The notes beneath the pieces were generated by a model. That model made no database searches. It saw only the letters and a list, made by a program, of their open reading frames with translations, and was not told the origin of the DNA. The position numbers and the translations under genes were made by a program. Source: Leuctra nigra (taxonomy: Eukaryota > Arthropoda > Insecta > Plecoptera > Leuctridae). From it: DNA of 64,000 nt. The stretch spans positions 22,997,109-23,061,108 of the forward strand of contig OW203764.1 in NCBI GenBank assembly GCA_934045905.1, given 5' to 3'. Shown one piece after another: positions 1 to 11,817 of this stretch. Numbering within the stretch: position 1 is the stretch's first letter; each line of letters opens with the position of its first letter.

Positions 1-165
1 TTTGTAATATGTTACAATCAGTTAAGTTACTCAAATAAGTAACATGTTAGGAATACAAATACTTAATTTTCAAAGTAACACGTTACAGGTTACTTTTACT
101 CGAAAAATTTAACATGTTACCAGTAACATGTTATCAGTAACATGTTACTTTGTATCATGTTACTA
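1..165. repeat. cluster of GTAACATGTTAC palindromes
   Basis: The first 165 bases contain many spaced full or partial copies of the palindrome GTAACATGTTAC (variants GTAACACGTTAC, AATATGTTAC), for example near 40-50, 77-88, 110-120, 124-132 and 135-148. Spacing is irregular, so this is a degenerate short tandem array and not a strict satellite. It continues off the left edge, so its full extent is unknown. Confidence 0.7.
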
Positions 166-243
166 CTCAACACTGGAATGCAGAATAAATGGATAATACC
201 AGCTACAGAACTAGTAGTTGAAATGTCATCGTTGAGAGCTCAC

Positions 244-512
244 CCCGTTCTTCAACATCCCGATGATGCCGGAGTCAGTGTCTCCCAGCGTGTTTTCAGG
301 CGGCAAGATGATTGTGTACTCGAAACCGTACTTCTCACTGAGGATGTTGACGAAGTCGAACGCCAACCCGGTGCCGACGAGTTTGTCGTTGACGTCTTTC
401 GTCACTCTCGTGAGGGAGTCCTGGATGGTGACGATAGTGAGATTGTGTCCTGCCAGGAGCTTCGGTTCCCGCAGGATACATCCCTCGTCGGGTTGGGATA
501 CTACATCGCCGT
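244..512 (-). CDS. ionotropic receptor (iGluR family) exon, ligand-binding S1 lobe, partial gene
   Basis: A 269-nt exon on the minus strand reads from an acceptor (TGTTCCAG, ending at 513) to a donor (GTGAGC starting at 243). In frame it gives about 89 residues, including LLAGHNLTIVTIQDSL, VGTGLAFDFVNILSEKYGF and GIIGMLKNG. This is the start of the ligand-binding S1 lobe (Lig_chan-Glu_bd) of the ionotropic glutamate receptor superfamily; the pattern GxGxxFD/EfvnxLxekygF followed by GIIGML is typical of insect chemosensory IRs. The IIPPEN-like stretch resembles IR76b-type co-receptors, but that subfamily call is from memory and uncertain. The exon enters in phase 1 and leaves in phase 0. The 3' part of the gene (pore, S2) would lie to the left of the window; no 5' exon was recognised to the right. 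Confidence 0.8.
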
Positions 513-3336
513 CTGGAACATTACAGGAACAATGGGATTATTCCAGATCTATTGATACATCTTCATATTGTAAATAGATCGTTTCCCAAATCACTTAATA
601 TAATGTAACTATGCTGATTGTAGAACAACGGATCAACAAAAATTCAGACTTTTTAATTTTGTTTATTTTTACATACTTTTTTCTTTTTTGAAAGTTTCTA
701 TAATTGGGAAATTTTAGTGCACAAATAAAACTTTACCACTTTTCGACCTTACTTAGGATAATATTTTTTAAAGCACGGTAATAAATTACGGTTTTTTTAT
801 GCGAACTTCAAAACATTTCTCATAAATCACTCAATTGTACGCTATGAACTGCTCAAATACAATCATTAGCCAAAAAGAATACAGTCTTTATAATGTCGTC
901 ACTCGCACTATAACTATTAATTGTGGAATCATCTATCCAATTCAACTGTGTATTTATATTAAAGTGGCATTATCTAGTGTTTAAAAGTGATTATAGGAAA
1001 CATTTTCCATGAAAGCCTTTCAAGTTGCTTTTTTGTATGAGTAAAGGTTAACCTCTCACCTTCATTGAGTATAGTCGTATTTTCACGCGGATAATTTGTA
1101 CAAACACTAAGCAAAAGTAACTTAATAAGTCGAGAAGAATTCGACATATTTTAATTGCGTGTCTCACAAAATCCTTCCAACAGTCATCATTTGTTCCTCA
1201 CACGGAAAAGTGAAATCATTGCACTAACTAGCTGTCAAGCGGTATCGAAGTGGGCGGAGGACAAAGACTGAGAAGCGACGGAAAATTGGAGAACAACCGT
1301 AAAAAAGAAATCGAATAAGCCGTCCTTATCAGATTGTGTTTAACGAAGCTTGTTTCCATTCAAAGCCATGAAATATGAACAAATTTGTGTCAATAATTTG
1401 GCGTACATATAAGTAGCTCATTTGGTAAATTGGAAAGAACCGTGAAAAGCGTAAATAATCAATAATCCTAGTTTTTTGTTTTACACTTTTTTTACAATTT
1501 TGAAATATTATTATCACTTCAAATTTGAATAACTGTTGACAGGCATTGCCGTGAGTTTTTTTTAAGTATATATATATATTTTTTTTTATAAAATGTCTGA
1601 TTTCGATGCAGAGTAGAGAGATGAGCGCTGGCAGTCAATCAATCTTCTGACAAGACTTTGAGCAACTAAATCGAACGTCTAATAAACATTGGCTAGTGAG
1701 ATCGGTGCACAGAGCGCATGCCCAGTCACGTGTCAATGACAACCAATCAGAATACTCCCATCAATACGACATATTAGCGGGATCGTTTTCAATCATTTCA
1801 ACACAGAATAAAAAACTTAGACGTTTATTTCTGACATTATTTTCTAAATTGGAAACTACATTTTACTTTCACAGCTAATTACTCCTTACGTCCAATCTTA
1901 TTTTGTAATAGTGTCACCAGTATTTGTTGACCGTATTTGTTGACTTCATTCGAATTTAAATTGATACCTACAGCTTTATTACATCATTCTAAAAGTTTTC
2001 AATCCAAAACAATCGAGAAAATAGACTCATCTCCTTCTACCTGATAGTACCTATTCAAAGCTATAATCAGTTATTAAATTCAATAAAAACTATTTTATTT
2101 TATAGATTGCAATTCAATTCTTATTTATAATGATGGAGTAGGTACCTACACTAAAATGAATAGCATGAGAATACTTTCATTGAGTTATTTACAATTTTGA
2201 AATTTATTTTTAAACGCTGTCTCAAGGACTTGGTGGAGGTGCCGGTTTCTATTTAATATATAGGTTCGTGATTGTTGTTCCCATTATCTACAAACATCAG
2301 GAAAGTTACATTAATTCGAGCCTATAGCTAATCAATATTCGAAACACGAAGGTTCAAAATTACAAAACAGATTCATTCCCGCGCTTTCTTTGATCATCGT
2401 ATCCCCATGGCAACGGAATAACCAGAAGATAAACAAAAGAGACGCGATTTATCCAGTTCTGGCAAATTGCTGCTATTTCTGACGTTATGATAATCAGTAT
2501 TGATTTTGAAGAGTGAAGCAATTTGTAAGTAACATATAAATATTAAGTACTGTTATTAGTGTTGCCACGTATCAGTTGAACTAGCTATTATATCAAACGG
2601 TGATCAATATTTAAAAGCATTTGTACTGCAGAGCAAATGTAACTGACACGAAACCTAATGGGATTGTCAGTGTCATACACTAAAAGGCGAAGTAATGCAT
2701 ATTGTCATGGAGTGTTATCACTGATGAAAATGTCGTTTGTAAACCAACAAATATATTTAAACAATGTGTCACTAAACTATATACTTACGTTTCATGTAGG
2801 TATTTCTTCTTGAGTCCCCCACAATGTCAACCTTGCATTCAGTCTGATTTGACAACCATTTGACATTTTGCATGAATCTTCATTTCCCTAGTCTTCAAGA
2901 TTGAAATCTCACACATGATCAAACTTGTTATGACTTAATGTCATTCAAGACTTCATCAATCTCACTCACTGGGTCCCGTTATCTCTGGTTTCATCCTTCA
3001 TTCTAGAACCTAACCATGGATGAATCTATAACCAAAACCTAATATTTAACATAACATAACGAGCTTGTAGGTACCTTAGAACTGAATGGATTTGTTAGTA
3101 CAGTAGTTGACCTGTCAGTTCCACGCCAAGTTTTAGTGAATAGGTAGGTACCTAATTAATTTGCTACCTATGACTAAACAATTAATATTCTCAAAGGCAT
3201 TATTCTCCTTTAGGAACTAATAGAATAGGTAGGTTAAAAATGCTCCTTCAAAATGAACTTCGTTTACCTATATTTTAAATATTTTAAATACAAATTGAGT
3301 AGGTAGTTATAAAGTCCATGTAGGTACCTACCTACC
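513..3336. other. AT-rich intergenic or intronic DNA
   Basis: No exon recognised. The stretch is AT-rich with short homopolymers (a TA/T tract near 1560-1590) and, from about 3140 on, the dispersed word TAGGTAGGTACCTACC. Part of it may be an upstream intron or promoter of the minus-strand ionotropic receptor. Confidence 0.5.
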
Positions 3337-4594
3337 TGGGTCAATTTCTGAAAAGTGGCATTTTTCATGTCTGACCACATTTTAAAAGGAACGGTTCAAT
3401 TTAGGAGAATTGTTGTTTCACCAATTGATAGATATTCAAAAAATGTAAAATAACGATATGAATTGAAGCATTTACATCTTATCGAATAATTATTATTAAT
3501 TATTTATATTAATATAATTTATATTTATACCAATACCAATATTATACCAATATTTATATTTAATACCAATTTATATTTTTGTGTATAATACCACGGACAA
3601 ACACCTCCTAGGTGTTTCGTGGTCTAGTGACTGTATACAGTGTATTATTTATGTGTGTTTCTAAATAAAAAAATAAAAAATAAAAAAAAATAAAAATAGT
3701 TAAAAAACGTAGTCCTATCCTTTAGCATTGCGGCCATTTTGTCTGATCTCAGCTTTTGAGGTTTTCACAGTATTTTTTTAATAAGTGGAGATAATTTAAT
3801 GCATATGAAAATATGCTTTTCTAGACCAGAAATAATCAATCTTTCTGAAAATACAGTATATTTAATCAAAATAATCATAGATTCTGAGAAAATGTCAGTT
3901 AAACACAAGTCTGACAGGTTTAGGTCTTTGGTCTTACGCTATAGCTATTTCCATTTTCCCTCCTATTTTTGAATTTTCTTTACAAATGTGAACTTTTAGT
4001 GTTTACATGTTGGTAATCAACCTTCAGCTACAAGTTAGTGAAGTGAAACATGTGAGAAGAAGAGAGGAACTCTATTTTATTTGGATTTTACTTCAGCAAG
4101 ACGAGGATGGTGTAAACTTTTTGTCACTGGTCTTACGTGGATATTCAGGGTTATTCAGTAATATTTGTTATTAGTTTTGATAGTATTTGATTCCAATTAT
4201 GTCATTATTGCTCTAAAGCATCAACACTCTTAGTTTCCGTTGCCAACCTAAAGAGAAACTATAAAACACATCTTAAATGTCTTTGGTCTTACAGTCCCCG
4301 GTCTTACATTTGTAATGTTATTTAATGTAAGACCAGGGACTGTAAGACCACGTAAGCCCAGTGACATACAATATATTTTCCATTGATTTTTCCCATTGCC
4401 AGGTCCCTGGTCTTACAATACTTATTTTATATTTGCTTGTAATTAATAAATAAGGACATATTAAGCGAGCCCCTGTGTTTGAATTAATTTCCTTTTGCAT
4501 ACTAAACCCATAAAAAATTAAAAAATTGCAAAAGGTGGAGAAAAATAAATGAAAAAAATCAATGCAAAAATGCCACTTTTCAGAAAATGACCCA
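3337..4594. mobile_element. 1.26-kb inverted-repeat element with internal GGTCTTAC repeats
   Basis: The left end (TGGGTCAATTTCTGAAAAG at 3337) is matched by its reverse complement ending at 4594, giving imperfect terminal inverted repeats of about 30 bp that include AAAAGTGGCATTTTT. Inside, the octamer GGTCTTAC or its reverse complement GTAAGACC recurs near 3930, 4128, 4280, 4303, 4327, 4345 and 4410. A palindrome of about 35-bp arms built from it occupies 4276-4358. No transposase is encoded, so this looks like a non-autonomous DNA transposon. The flanks are TAGGTAGG-type low-complexity DNA, so a target-site duplication cannot be read. Confidence 0.6.
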
Positions 4595-4740
4595 CCTACA
4601 TTCAAGATTAGGTTTTTGGGTTTTTGACTGTAGTTGACAACCTTAAACAAGGGACACTATCAAGTTTACTCTCTGCTTTCTCGATCACGACCAAAAAGCA
4701 CAGAGTCACGTAAAGACACGTGACATCTGCTTTTCATCTG

Positions 4741-4758
4741 GGGGGGGGGGGGGGGGGG
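4741..4758 (+). repeat. poly-G tract
   Basis: An 18-base run of G, the first of several long G runs on the plus strand (others near 19351, 38839, 59451). It lies about 260 bp upstream of the LRRC56 start. Its length is likely to vary between reads and individuals. Confidence 0.9.
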
Positions 4759-5015
4759 TTGGTATATCAATTTAGGCTTTGAATTTGATGGTGGAAGCAT
4801 TGAAGCTTAAAGGCTAGTCCCGCAATGTTATTGATATTATAACCGGACTTCAAATGACCGCACTAGTGATTTATGGATGTAAACTTGATAGTATGTCCCT
4901 TGTTTTAGTGTGACAGAAAGTACTAAGCATATTTTCTTGAGCATTGACGTCAACAAACGACGTCTTTGACGTCTTTGACGTGCTTTTGTCAGTTGTTTTC
5001 TCTCCAGTTGCAGTA

Positions 5016-8000
5016 ATGTCACCGAAAGATGACGATCTGAGCCATGGGGTGCCCTCGCCCACGGGTAGTGACGTCATTGGCGGAGAAGAATCTGCTCCTG
5101 TCACTGACACCCCCTCGCCCCCGGCGACGCCCTCGCCGCCCCCGCCGCCGCCAGTAGTTCAGTTACCTGCGGAGGAGGCCCTACATAGAGACCTCCATCC
5201 CTTTGTGCCCTACGCACCTTACACCGGCGACCCTAACGACTGTCTGCCGCTCAACTGTAACTTACAGCAAGTACTGGTAAGACATAAGTTCAGTTCTCGG
5301 AAACAATCTCGACTAGTTTCGTTATCAACCAAATAATAATTTAGTCGTTCTCAAAGTACGCGATTGCGAAGAAAACCTATTCACCTACTTGTTTACAAAC
5401 ACATGGCTATGTCAAGATAGGGTAACAATACAAGTTGAGATCAAGGAGCTTTTAGCAGTAGGTTTGTATGGCATACTGCGACGATATCAGAATAGTTATG
5501 TCGTTGAAATAGATATCGGTAAAACTTAAATGTATCAAAGTGGCAGATCCTGAAAAAAATATGCGATGAATAAAAAAAATATTTAAAAAACTACAGGAAA
5601 GTAAGAAAGTGTGTGAGAGGCACAATCTGGAAATTGAGTGGAGTGAACTGGTTGCAGAGGCGAGTGACTGGCCAGGAGGAACTCCACGAGGTGTTCGACT
5701 TAAAGCTGCGCGTCATCGCCAGCGAGATGAGTCTGCAGAGAGTCTGCTACAACGTCCCCAACCTCCGCGAGCTCAACCTGGACGGCAGCTGTCTCGTGTC
5801 ACTCAGGTAAATCAAAAGCAAATGACTCCACGAGGTGTTCGACGTCATCGCCAGCGAGATGAGTCTGCAGAGAGTCTGCTACAACGTCCCCAACCTCCGC
5901 GAGCTCAACCTGGACGGCAGCTGTCTCGTGTCACTCAGGTAAATCAAAAGCAAGTGACTCCACGAGGTGTTCGACGTCATCGCCAGCGAGATGAGTCTGC
6001 AGAGAGTCTGCTACAACGTCCCCAACCTCCGCGAGCTCAACCTGGACGGCAGCTGTCTCGTGTCACTCAGGTAAATCAAAAGCAAATGACTCCACGAGGT
6101 GTTCGACGTCATCGCCAGCGAGATGAGTCTGCAGAGAGTCTGCTACAACGTCCCCAACCTCCGCGAGCTCAACCTGGACGGCAGCTGTCTCGTGTCACTC
6201 AGGTAAATCAAAAGCAAGTGACTCCACGAGGTGTTCGACGTCATCGCCAGCGAGATGAGTCTGCAGAGAGTCTGCTACAACGTCCCCAACCTCCGCGAGC
6301 TCAACCTGGACGGCAGCTGTCTCGTGTCACTCAGGTAAATCAAAAGCAAATGACTCCACGAGGTGTTCGACGTCATCGCCAGCGAGATGAGTCTGCAGAG
6401 AGTCTGCTACAACGTCCCCAACCTCCGCGAGCTCAACCTGGACGGCAGCTGTCTCGTGTCACTCAGGTAAATCAAAAGCAAGTGACTCCACGAGGTGTTC
6501 GACGTCATCGCCAGCGAGATGAGTCTGCAGAGAGTCTGCTACAACGTCCCCAACCTCCGCGAGCTCAACCTGGACGGCAGCTGTCTCGTGTCACTCAGGT
6601 AAATCAAAAGCAAATGACTCCACGAGGTGTTCGACGTCATCGCCAGCGAGATGAGTCTGCAGAGAGTCTGCTACAACGTCCCCAACCTCCGCGAGCTCAA
6701 CCTGGACGGCAGCTGTCTCGTGTCACTCAGGTAAATCAAAAGCAAATGACTCCACGAGGTGTTCGACGTCATCGCCAGCGAGATGAGTCTGCAGAGAGTC
6801 TGCTACAACGTCCCCAACCTCCGCGAGCTCAACCTGGACGGCAGCTGCCTCGTGTCACTCAGGTAAATCAAAAGCAAATGTTAGTCTGATCGAATGCCTG
6901 AAATTCATTTTTAACGAAAATTTATTGGGATTGTGTTCGCATTAAGAAACATAAGGATCGTCGCATTAGTGTAATATTTTGTAACATTTGCAATATTTAA
7001 TGAGGGTGAAGTTTGACAATGAGAATAATGAACAGGACATAGACAAAAGCAATATGCTTCATAAGTTGTTTCCGCGGTCATGGCTCCTTGTACTTTTTTG
7101 AATGTTATGCGCGACCAGCGGTCCCTTCGAACTACCGACAGACAAGAAATTAGTGAGAGAACAAAGGCACTGAAAGGAAAACATTTAACTAAGGAGATAG
7201 AACATTATCTACACACTTAGGTGACGAAATGCTCGGTTTACAGGTATTACTAAGGCATCATTTCAACGATTCTTCATACTTTCGGCATGAACTGTTTACG
7301 TCCGGTGACTGATAAATTCCCTCTGTTCCCGCAGGGATCTGGGATGCAGCCTGGTGCACCTGGAGGTCCTGCGCATATCGCGCTGTGGCCTGGACTCTCT
7401 GGACGGACTGTTCGGTCTGACGAGCCTGTTGGAACTCCACGCCGGGGACAACAGGATCGACGACATCAGTCCCTGCACCGCCCTGCCTCTCATCAGACTC
7501 ATAGACCTGCGGGCGTGAGTGACACCATGGCATGCGTTTACCACGATATTGCATTCTGATTCAATATTCTATTATATCGTTATTTTGGACGTCGAATGTC
7601 AGATAGGAGGCGCAAGATCGCTATTGATGATTATTGCCCATGGAAGCAATCATATTGGAAGACGTGGAGACAGGACTTCATTGAAAAGGAGTTTTATTTA
7701 TATTTATACCACTCTTCAAAACATGAAAACGCAACACAAAATATATCCAAATTTCATTGAAACTTATTTCTGCTACTGAAAATAAATGTAACATCTTTAT
7801 TTACCTTTACTCTTACATTTTAAGTCAAAAGATTTTTAAATAAATATGTAAAGTTATCCTGATTTTACAGGTTTGTGTAACTTATTCCCTGTTTCTAGAT
7901 TGTACTTTTGACTCCTCTAGGAACCGCATCGCTGACATCGCGTACATCAGTTTCCTGAGCATCTGCACGCACCTGCAGCATCTCATCCTGTCCGAGTGTC

Positions 8001-9994
8001 CCGCCGCCAAGGCCAAGGGCTACCGCGAGGAGGTCAGGAGGTCACTGCCCAAGTTGATCACACTCGACGGCGAGCAGCTGAACAACCGCGCCGAGGAAGG
8101 TGAGAGAAATCCCATCTCGACGATTTGCTACAAGATGTATGAGTGGTGATGATGATGATGAATGGGGACGGAAAAGGTGGGAAGGAGGTGGTCTTTGGTC
8201 TGCTCGGTATTATGGCTCATTTGAAGAAAAAAAAAAAAATCTATTATATTTATAATTTAACGAAATGAAGACTTGAAAGATTTTATGAGTATGTACCTAC
8301 TTACTCATAACAATTATTGAAGACTTCTAAAAACAAATCAGTACTACTAATTCGAGATGTCAATTTGAAATGTTTCGCCTGATCTTGGTCGACTGGTTTG
8401 TTTCCAGACACCGACCTTGAGACCGAAGATTCAGAAAACGAAGACGACGACGACGAAGACTTCGACGGCGGAGGTCTGGACGACTGGTTGAACAGCAGTC
8501 CGCCGCCCCCGGCGAGTGACAGAAGCCGTCAAGAGGGTCAGGCCGGTGGGATGTTGCCGCCGCCGCCTCCAGGGACCCCGAGCATAGGTCGCAAGTTGAC
8601 GAGGGTGAGACGGCGCGTCCTATTTATTCCTGATTTATTCCCGCGTCCTGATTATTTTGGCCTGCTGTGCAAATGGGTGGATTGTCAGTAACATCATCAT
8701 CTGCTACAAATGCTCTCTCTTCTAGTCCGCGAGAGCAGCGACTGATGGCGCAAGATGCAGCTCCTCCTGCGACACTAAGTCAAGTTCGAGACATGACAAC
8801 CAAAAGAGAGGTAATTCCTCCGCCCCTCCCCTCTACCACCTTCACAGGTAAACTCTGGATATAATTATATGTCAGAAATATACTAAAGCTATTTTAATTG
8901 AGTCAGCATGAGAAGTATAGGTATAAAACTCTAAATGACCATATTTTCGATCTTAGCGCGAGTTTGTCTATAAAATGTGTACTTATTAAGTTCGCAAATC
9001 ATTTGAATAGTACAAAAAAATCTAGAACATGCTTCGGAGTGCAGCCGATTATTAAAACTGGGAAATTTGTTGTAGATTGTAAATCGACATTTCCTCGTTA
9101 TCAAGACTTACATGTCAGCGACCGAATTCCGAATTGTTCCCGCCATTTCCCATATCATTTAATTTCCCATAAAAGATGTCCAGGACATGTTTTCTGTCTC
9201 GTGCAGTGGACCGCTGCGCAAGTGCTGCGTGCGGCACGGTGCGCAGCAGTAGCAGCACGGATGCGCTGAGTCTGCGCGGCGACGACGTGCCGAGTCGGCT
9301 GACCTCCGGACCGCTGCTCAGCGGCAACCTAGCGACGTCCCGACGACGACGGAAGCGACGCCCGCTGACCAGCGTCGAGGCCAGGATCAGGGAGATGGTC
9401 AGTGAAGATTCACTTTTAGATTGTCGCCGGCAGGAAAATATAATAATAGAGAGGACGTATTCGACAGACGAGTTTGTTTGAGCTTTGGCATCTTGAAAGC
9501 TCTAGCAAAAATATCCTGAGTAATTGAGTATTTTTTATTAGGCTCTATTCCCTACATATTATATTATGATTTTCTCTTCCTTGTTGGCAATTATTATACA
9601 TTATTATTGGTGACCGATATTTTCTGTTCCTTTCAGAACCTCCATGATGGCAACGATGGTGAAGATTTAATGGCAGAGACTAAGAAATGGCAGGAAGAGT
9701 ACCACGCTTTCAGAGATATAGCTAGGTGTGTATGCACTTATAGCAAGATAATAAACATTCGCATCTAACGTAGAAGTTACATTCCTTGTTTTGGTCATCA
9801 GGACGAAGCGATGGCTGCAGGAGAGGCAGAAAGACGACGGTGATTTGTCTGACACTGCGAGCCCAAGTCCGTCCCTGGGCAGTGGTCAAGTCCCAGAGAT
9901 AGCCGCCGCGAAGACTCTTGGTTCGAGCCCGGACTACGCGGTTTCTGCTCAAGGCGCGGGTGACGGACAAGTTGAGGAGGCTGGACAGAATTGA
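5016..9994 (+). CDS. LRRC56: leucine-rich repeat-containing protein 56, complete nine-exon gene
   Basis: LRRC56 (ODA8 in Chlamydomonas) is a ciliary and flagellar factor linked to outer dynein arm assembly and transport. Exons: 5016-5276, 5658-5806, 7335-7514, 7921-8099, 8408-8604, 8726-8810, 9207-9397, 9637-9725, 9802-9994. All have GT-AG borders and agreeing phases, and sum to 1524 nt (507 aa). Exon 1 is a disordered Asp/Ser/Pro-rich head ending in LPLNCNLQQVL. Exons 2-4 hold leucine-rich repeats (VPNLRELNLDGSCLVSLR, LVHLEVLRISRCGLDSL, LPLIRLIDLRA, HLQHLILSECPAAKAKGY) and the LRR cap PKLITLDGEQL. Exon 5 is acidic, exon 7 carries SRLTSGPLLSGN followed by RRRRKRR as in vertebrate LRRC56, and exon 9 ends at TGA. 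ATG 5016 is chosen because it begins the plausible head; an in-frame upstream ATG at 4944 is possible. The acceptor of exon 2 has a poor pyrimidine tract, the least certain border. Exon 2 is followed by a tandem array of its own core. Confidence 0.9.
5681..6880 (+). repeat. nine-copy tandem array of the LRRC56 exon 2 core plus splice donor
   Basis: The block beginning ACTCCACGAGGTGTTCGAC occurs at 5681, 5825, 5957, 6089, 6221, 6353, 6485, 6617 and 6749. The first copy is the genuine exon end and is 144 bp. The other eight are 132 bp because each lacks the same 12 bases that encode LKLR. Every copy keeps the LRR coding frame up to CTCAG|GTAAAT, so nine identical 5' splice donors lie in series. 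The copies are almost identical: one A/G site just before ACTCC alternates A,G,A,G,A,G,A,A, showing a 264-bp dimer phase, and the last copy has one T-to-C change. Only the first donor (5806) gives the open model; reading through it meets TAA at once. No usable acceptor is seen inside the unit, so extra copies should be intronic. The 132-bp period (44 codons) leaves another frame open for 426 codons, but that frame has no LRR meaning. Confidence 0.95.
8130..8215. repeat. SINE body fragment in an LRRC56 intron
   Basis: The stretch GATGATGATGAATGGGGACGG followed by GGTGGGAAGGAGGTGGTC matches the body of the tRNA-derived SINE at 54285-54560 and the fragment at 60600-60735. The tRNA-like head is missing here. 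Confidence 0.55.
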
Positions 9995-10252
9995 ACAACA
10001 AAGCTACGTTTTATTCAGTTGTGTTCATTCAATGTTAACCTAAAAATCATCTGCGCAATTCGCTGCATAGAAGTTAGGCCCATCTCTCGATATTTTTGCT
10101 TACTTATTCGTTTGTGAAATATTCGAAAATTCAAAATATTGAAGCGGTTTCCCAAGGTGCGTACATCACAGATGATTCTTGGCATAAGCATTTTATAGTT
10201 AATATTTTGTCTTTTATTTTAAACAAAATTTATATATTCAGTTATCTAACAC

Positions 10253-10258
10253 AATAAA
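10253..10258 (+). terminator. LRRC56 poly(A) signal
   Basis: An AATAAA hexamer lies about 260 bp after the LRRC56 stop codon and is followed by T-rich and GT-rich sequence, as expected for a cleavage and polyadenylation site. It is the only canonical hexamer between the stop and the next gene's promoter. Confidence 0.7.
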
Positions 10259-10490
10259 GAAAGTTTTGTAATATTCTTGTTTTCCTTTAGCTAGTGTTTA
10301 TCTTGTACCTACTGATAACGGTTCCCCTCCATTGTATACCATGTGTTGGAGTTCGTTGAATTGTTCGCCGGCAGTGACGCTGCGTTCTTGATTGTAGCTG
10401 GATGAAAGAGGCGACCTCCAGCATGCTGAATATGATCTTGAAATAGGCGGCCTATTGTCAGATGTGTAGGTCGCCGGTCATTCTAGTGTC

Positions 10491-10588
10491 TATATAACAG
10501 CTGACGGCAACGTAGCAAGTGTCATTGACGTTCAGTAGTTGGGTGGCGTTTGTGACGTTTTGAAGCTGGTGCGTTGATTTCAACAAGG
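10491..10588 (+). promoter_or_regulatory. TATA promoter and 5' non-coding exon of the epoxide hydrolase gene
   Basis: TATATAAC at 10491 is followed by initiator-like TCATT near 10522 (about 31 bp downstream) and TCAGT near 10532. A clean donor, AACAAG|GTGAGTG, lies at 10588, which would end a non-coding first exon. The next acceptor (TTTCCTCCAG at 11816) is one base before the coding ATG. The promoter sits only about 230 bp after the LRRC56 poly(A) signal. Assignment is by position and motif only. Confidence 0.6.
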
Positions 10589-11817
10589 TGAGTGTGTAGA
10601 ACATGTCAGATGCGATAAGGTTGAATGTATTGTCCGGGAATGTGGTGACATACCTACCTTCCGTCTATCTAGAATATAATTGCACCTGCAGTTTTTTCAG
10701 TTTTGTTTTCCAGATATCGATTCGTGGTACAAAGGTCCAGTTTTACAAATCTTTGATGTTGAGTAAACCAGCGATAGACAAAAATAAACTATTTTTTTCT
10801 TGCGAATAAGCAGTGAAAAACCTGTTTTTTGGTTGAGCGGAGGCTCCTCTAGTGAGAATGGCAGCCACTCCCACTAGAGAGCCATAATATTTAAATCTCA
10901 TCAAGTCCAAAACTATTGACCTCGCTCGCTCTGAGATCTGACGAGAACCGCGGTATCGAATACAGTTCAACAATACTAAAATAAAATTAATTACACAAGA
11001 GATGGGATACAGAATACACAATTCGATCTATTTGCTTTTTACAACTTGAAATTATTTTTGAAAGTCAGGTAAACCGAATTTTGAACTGAAATTGACTTTT
11101 GATAAGAAAACAAAAACTGTCACTGTACATTCTTACATACCCATTCGTGTAGATATTGCCTTATTTATGTACCAACCTAACATTGACAAAGTAATTCTTG
11201 ACTACAAGATGTCTACCACACACACTTCTAAAATTTACAGTTTTTTATTTTTTATTTGTATTTTGTATTTTTTATCTTGATTACAATCAAAAAACAAAAT
11301 CAAAACAAATATTTGACGCCAAGTTTTCACAAAATTTTCCGACATTTTGAGTACGTATTTATCTAAAAATAATTTAATTTAGCGTAAAATTAAAAGTATA
11401 GTACTAAAATTTGAATGCCATAAAATTATATGCGTTCTTTCAAAGTTCAGCGAAAAGTGTTCTATTTTGTCACAAATGATATGAGCTAATATTAGTATTA
11501 CGCAATTGCTAAATCGGTATAGTTGAAAGTCAGAATTGAATCCGAGGTTAAAACTCTAATCTCACCACTATCTTTGGTTCATAAACTGTTACAGACATTT
11601 AAATCTCTTATCTAACTCATCCAGACATGTAATGCATGGAGGTAAATTTTTTACATCTATGTTAATAATGTAATTCGCCAAAAAAATAGTAAATGTGTTT
11701 GCACAATCTGATAACACCAACAAAATAGACTTTGCCCTTTAAAACAGTGTTCGAGATTCCCGACACTTGCAACTTAGTTTCGAGAACTACCTGATTGATC
11801 GTTGACTTTCCTCCAGG

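Noticed and set aside
5609..6889. A 426-codon repetitive Arg/Gln-rich reading frame
   Set aside because: It is an out-of-phase reading of the LRRC56 exon array. A 132-bp period keeps any stop-free frame open. The LRR-coding frame matches a known family and this one does not.
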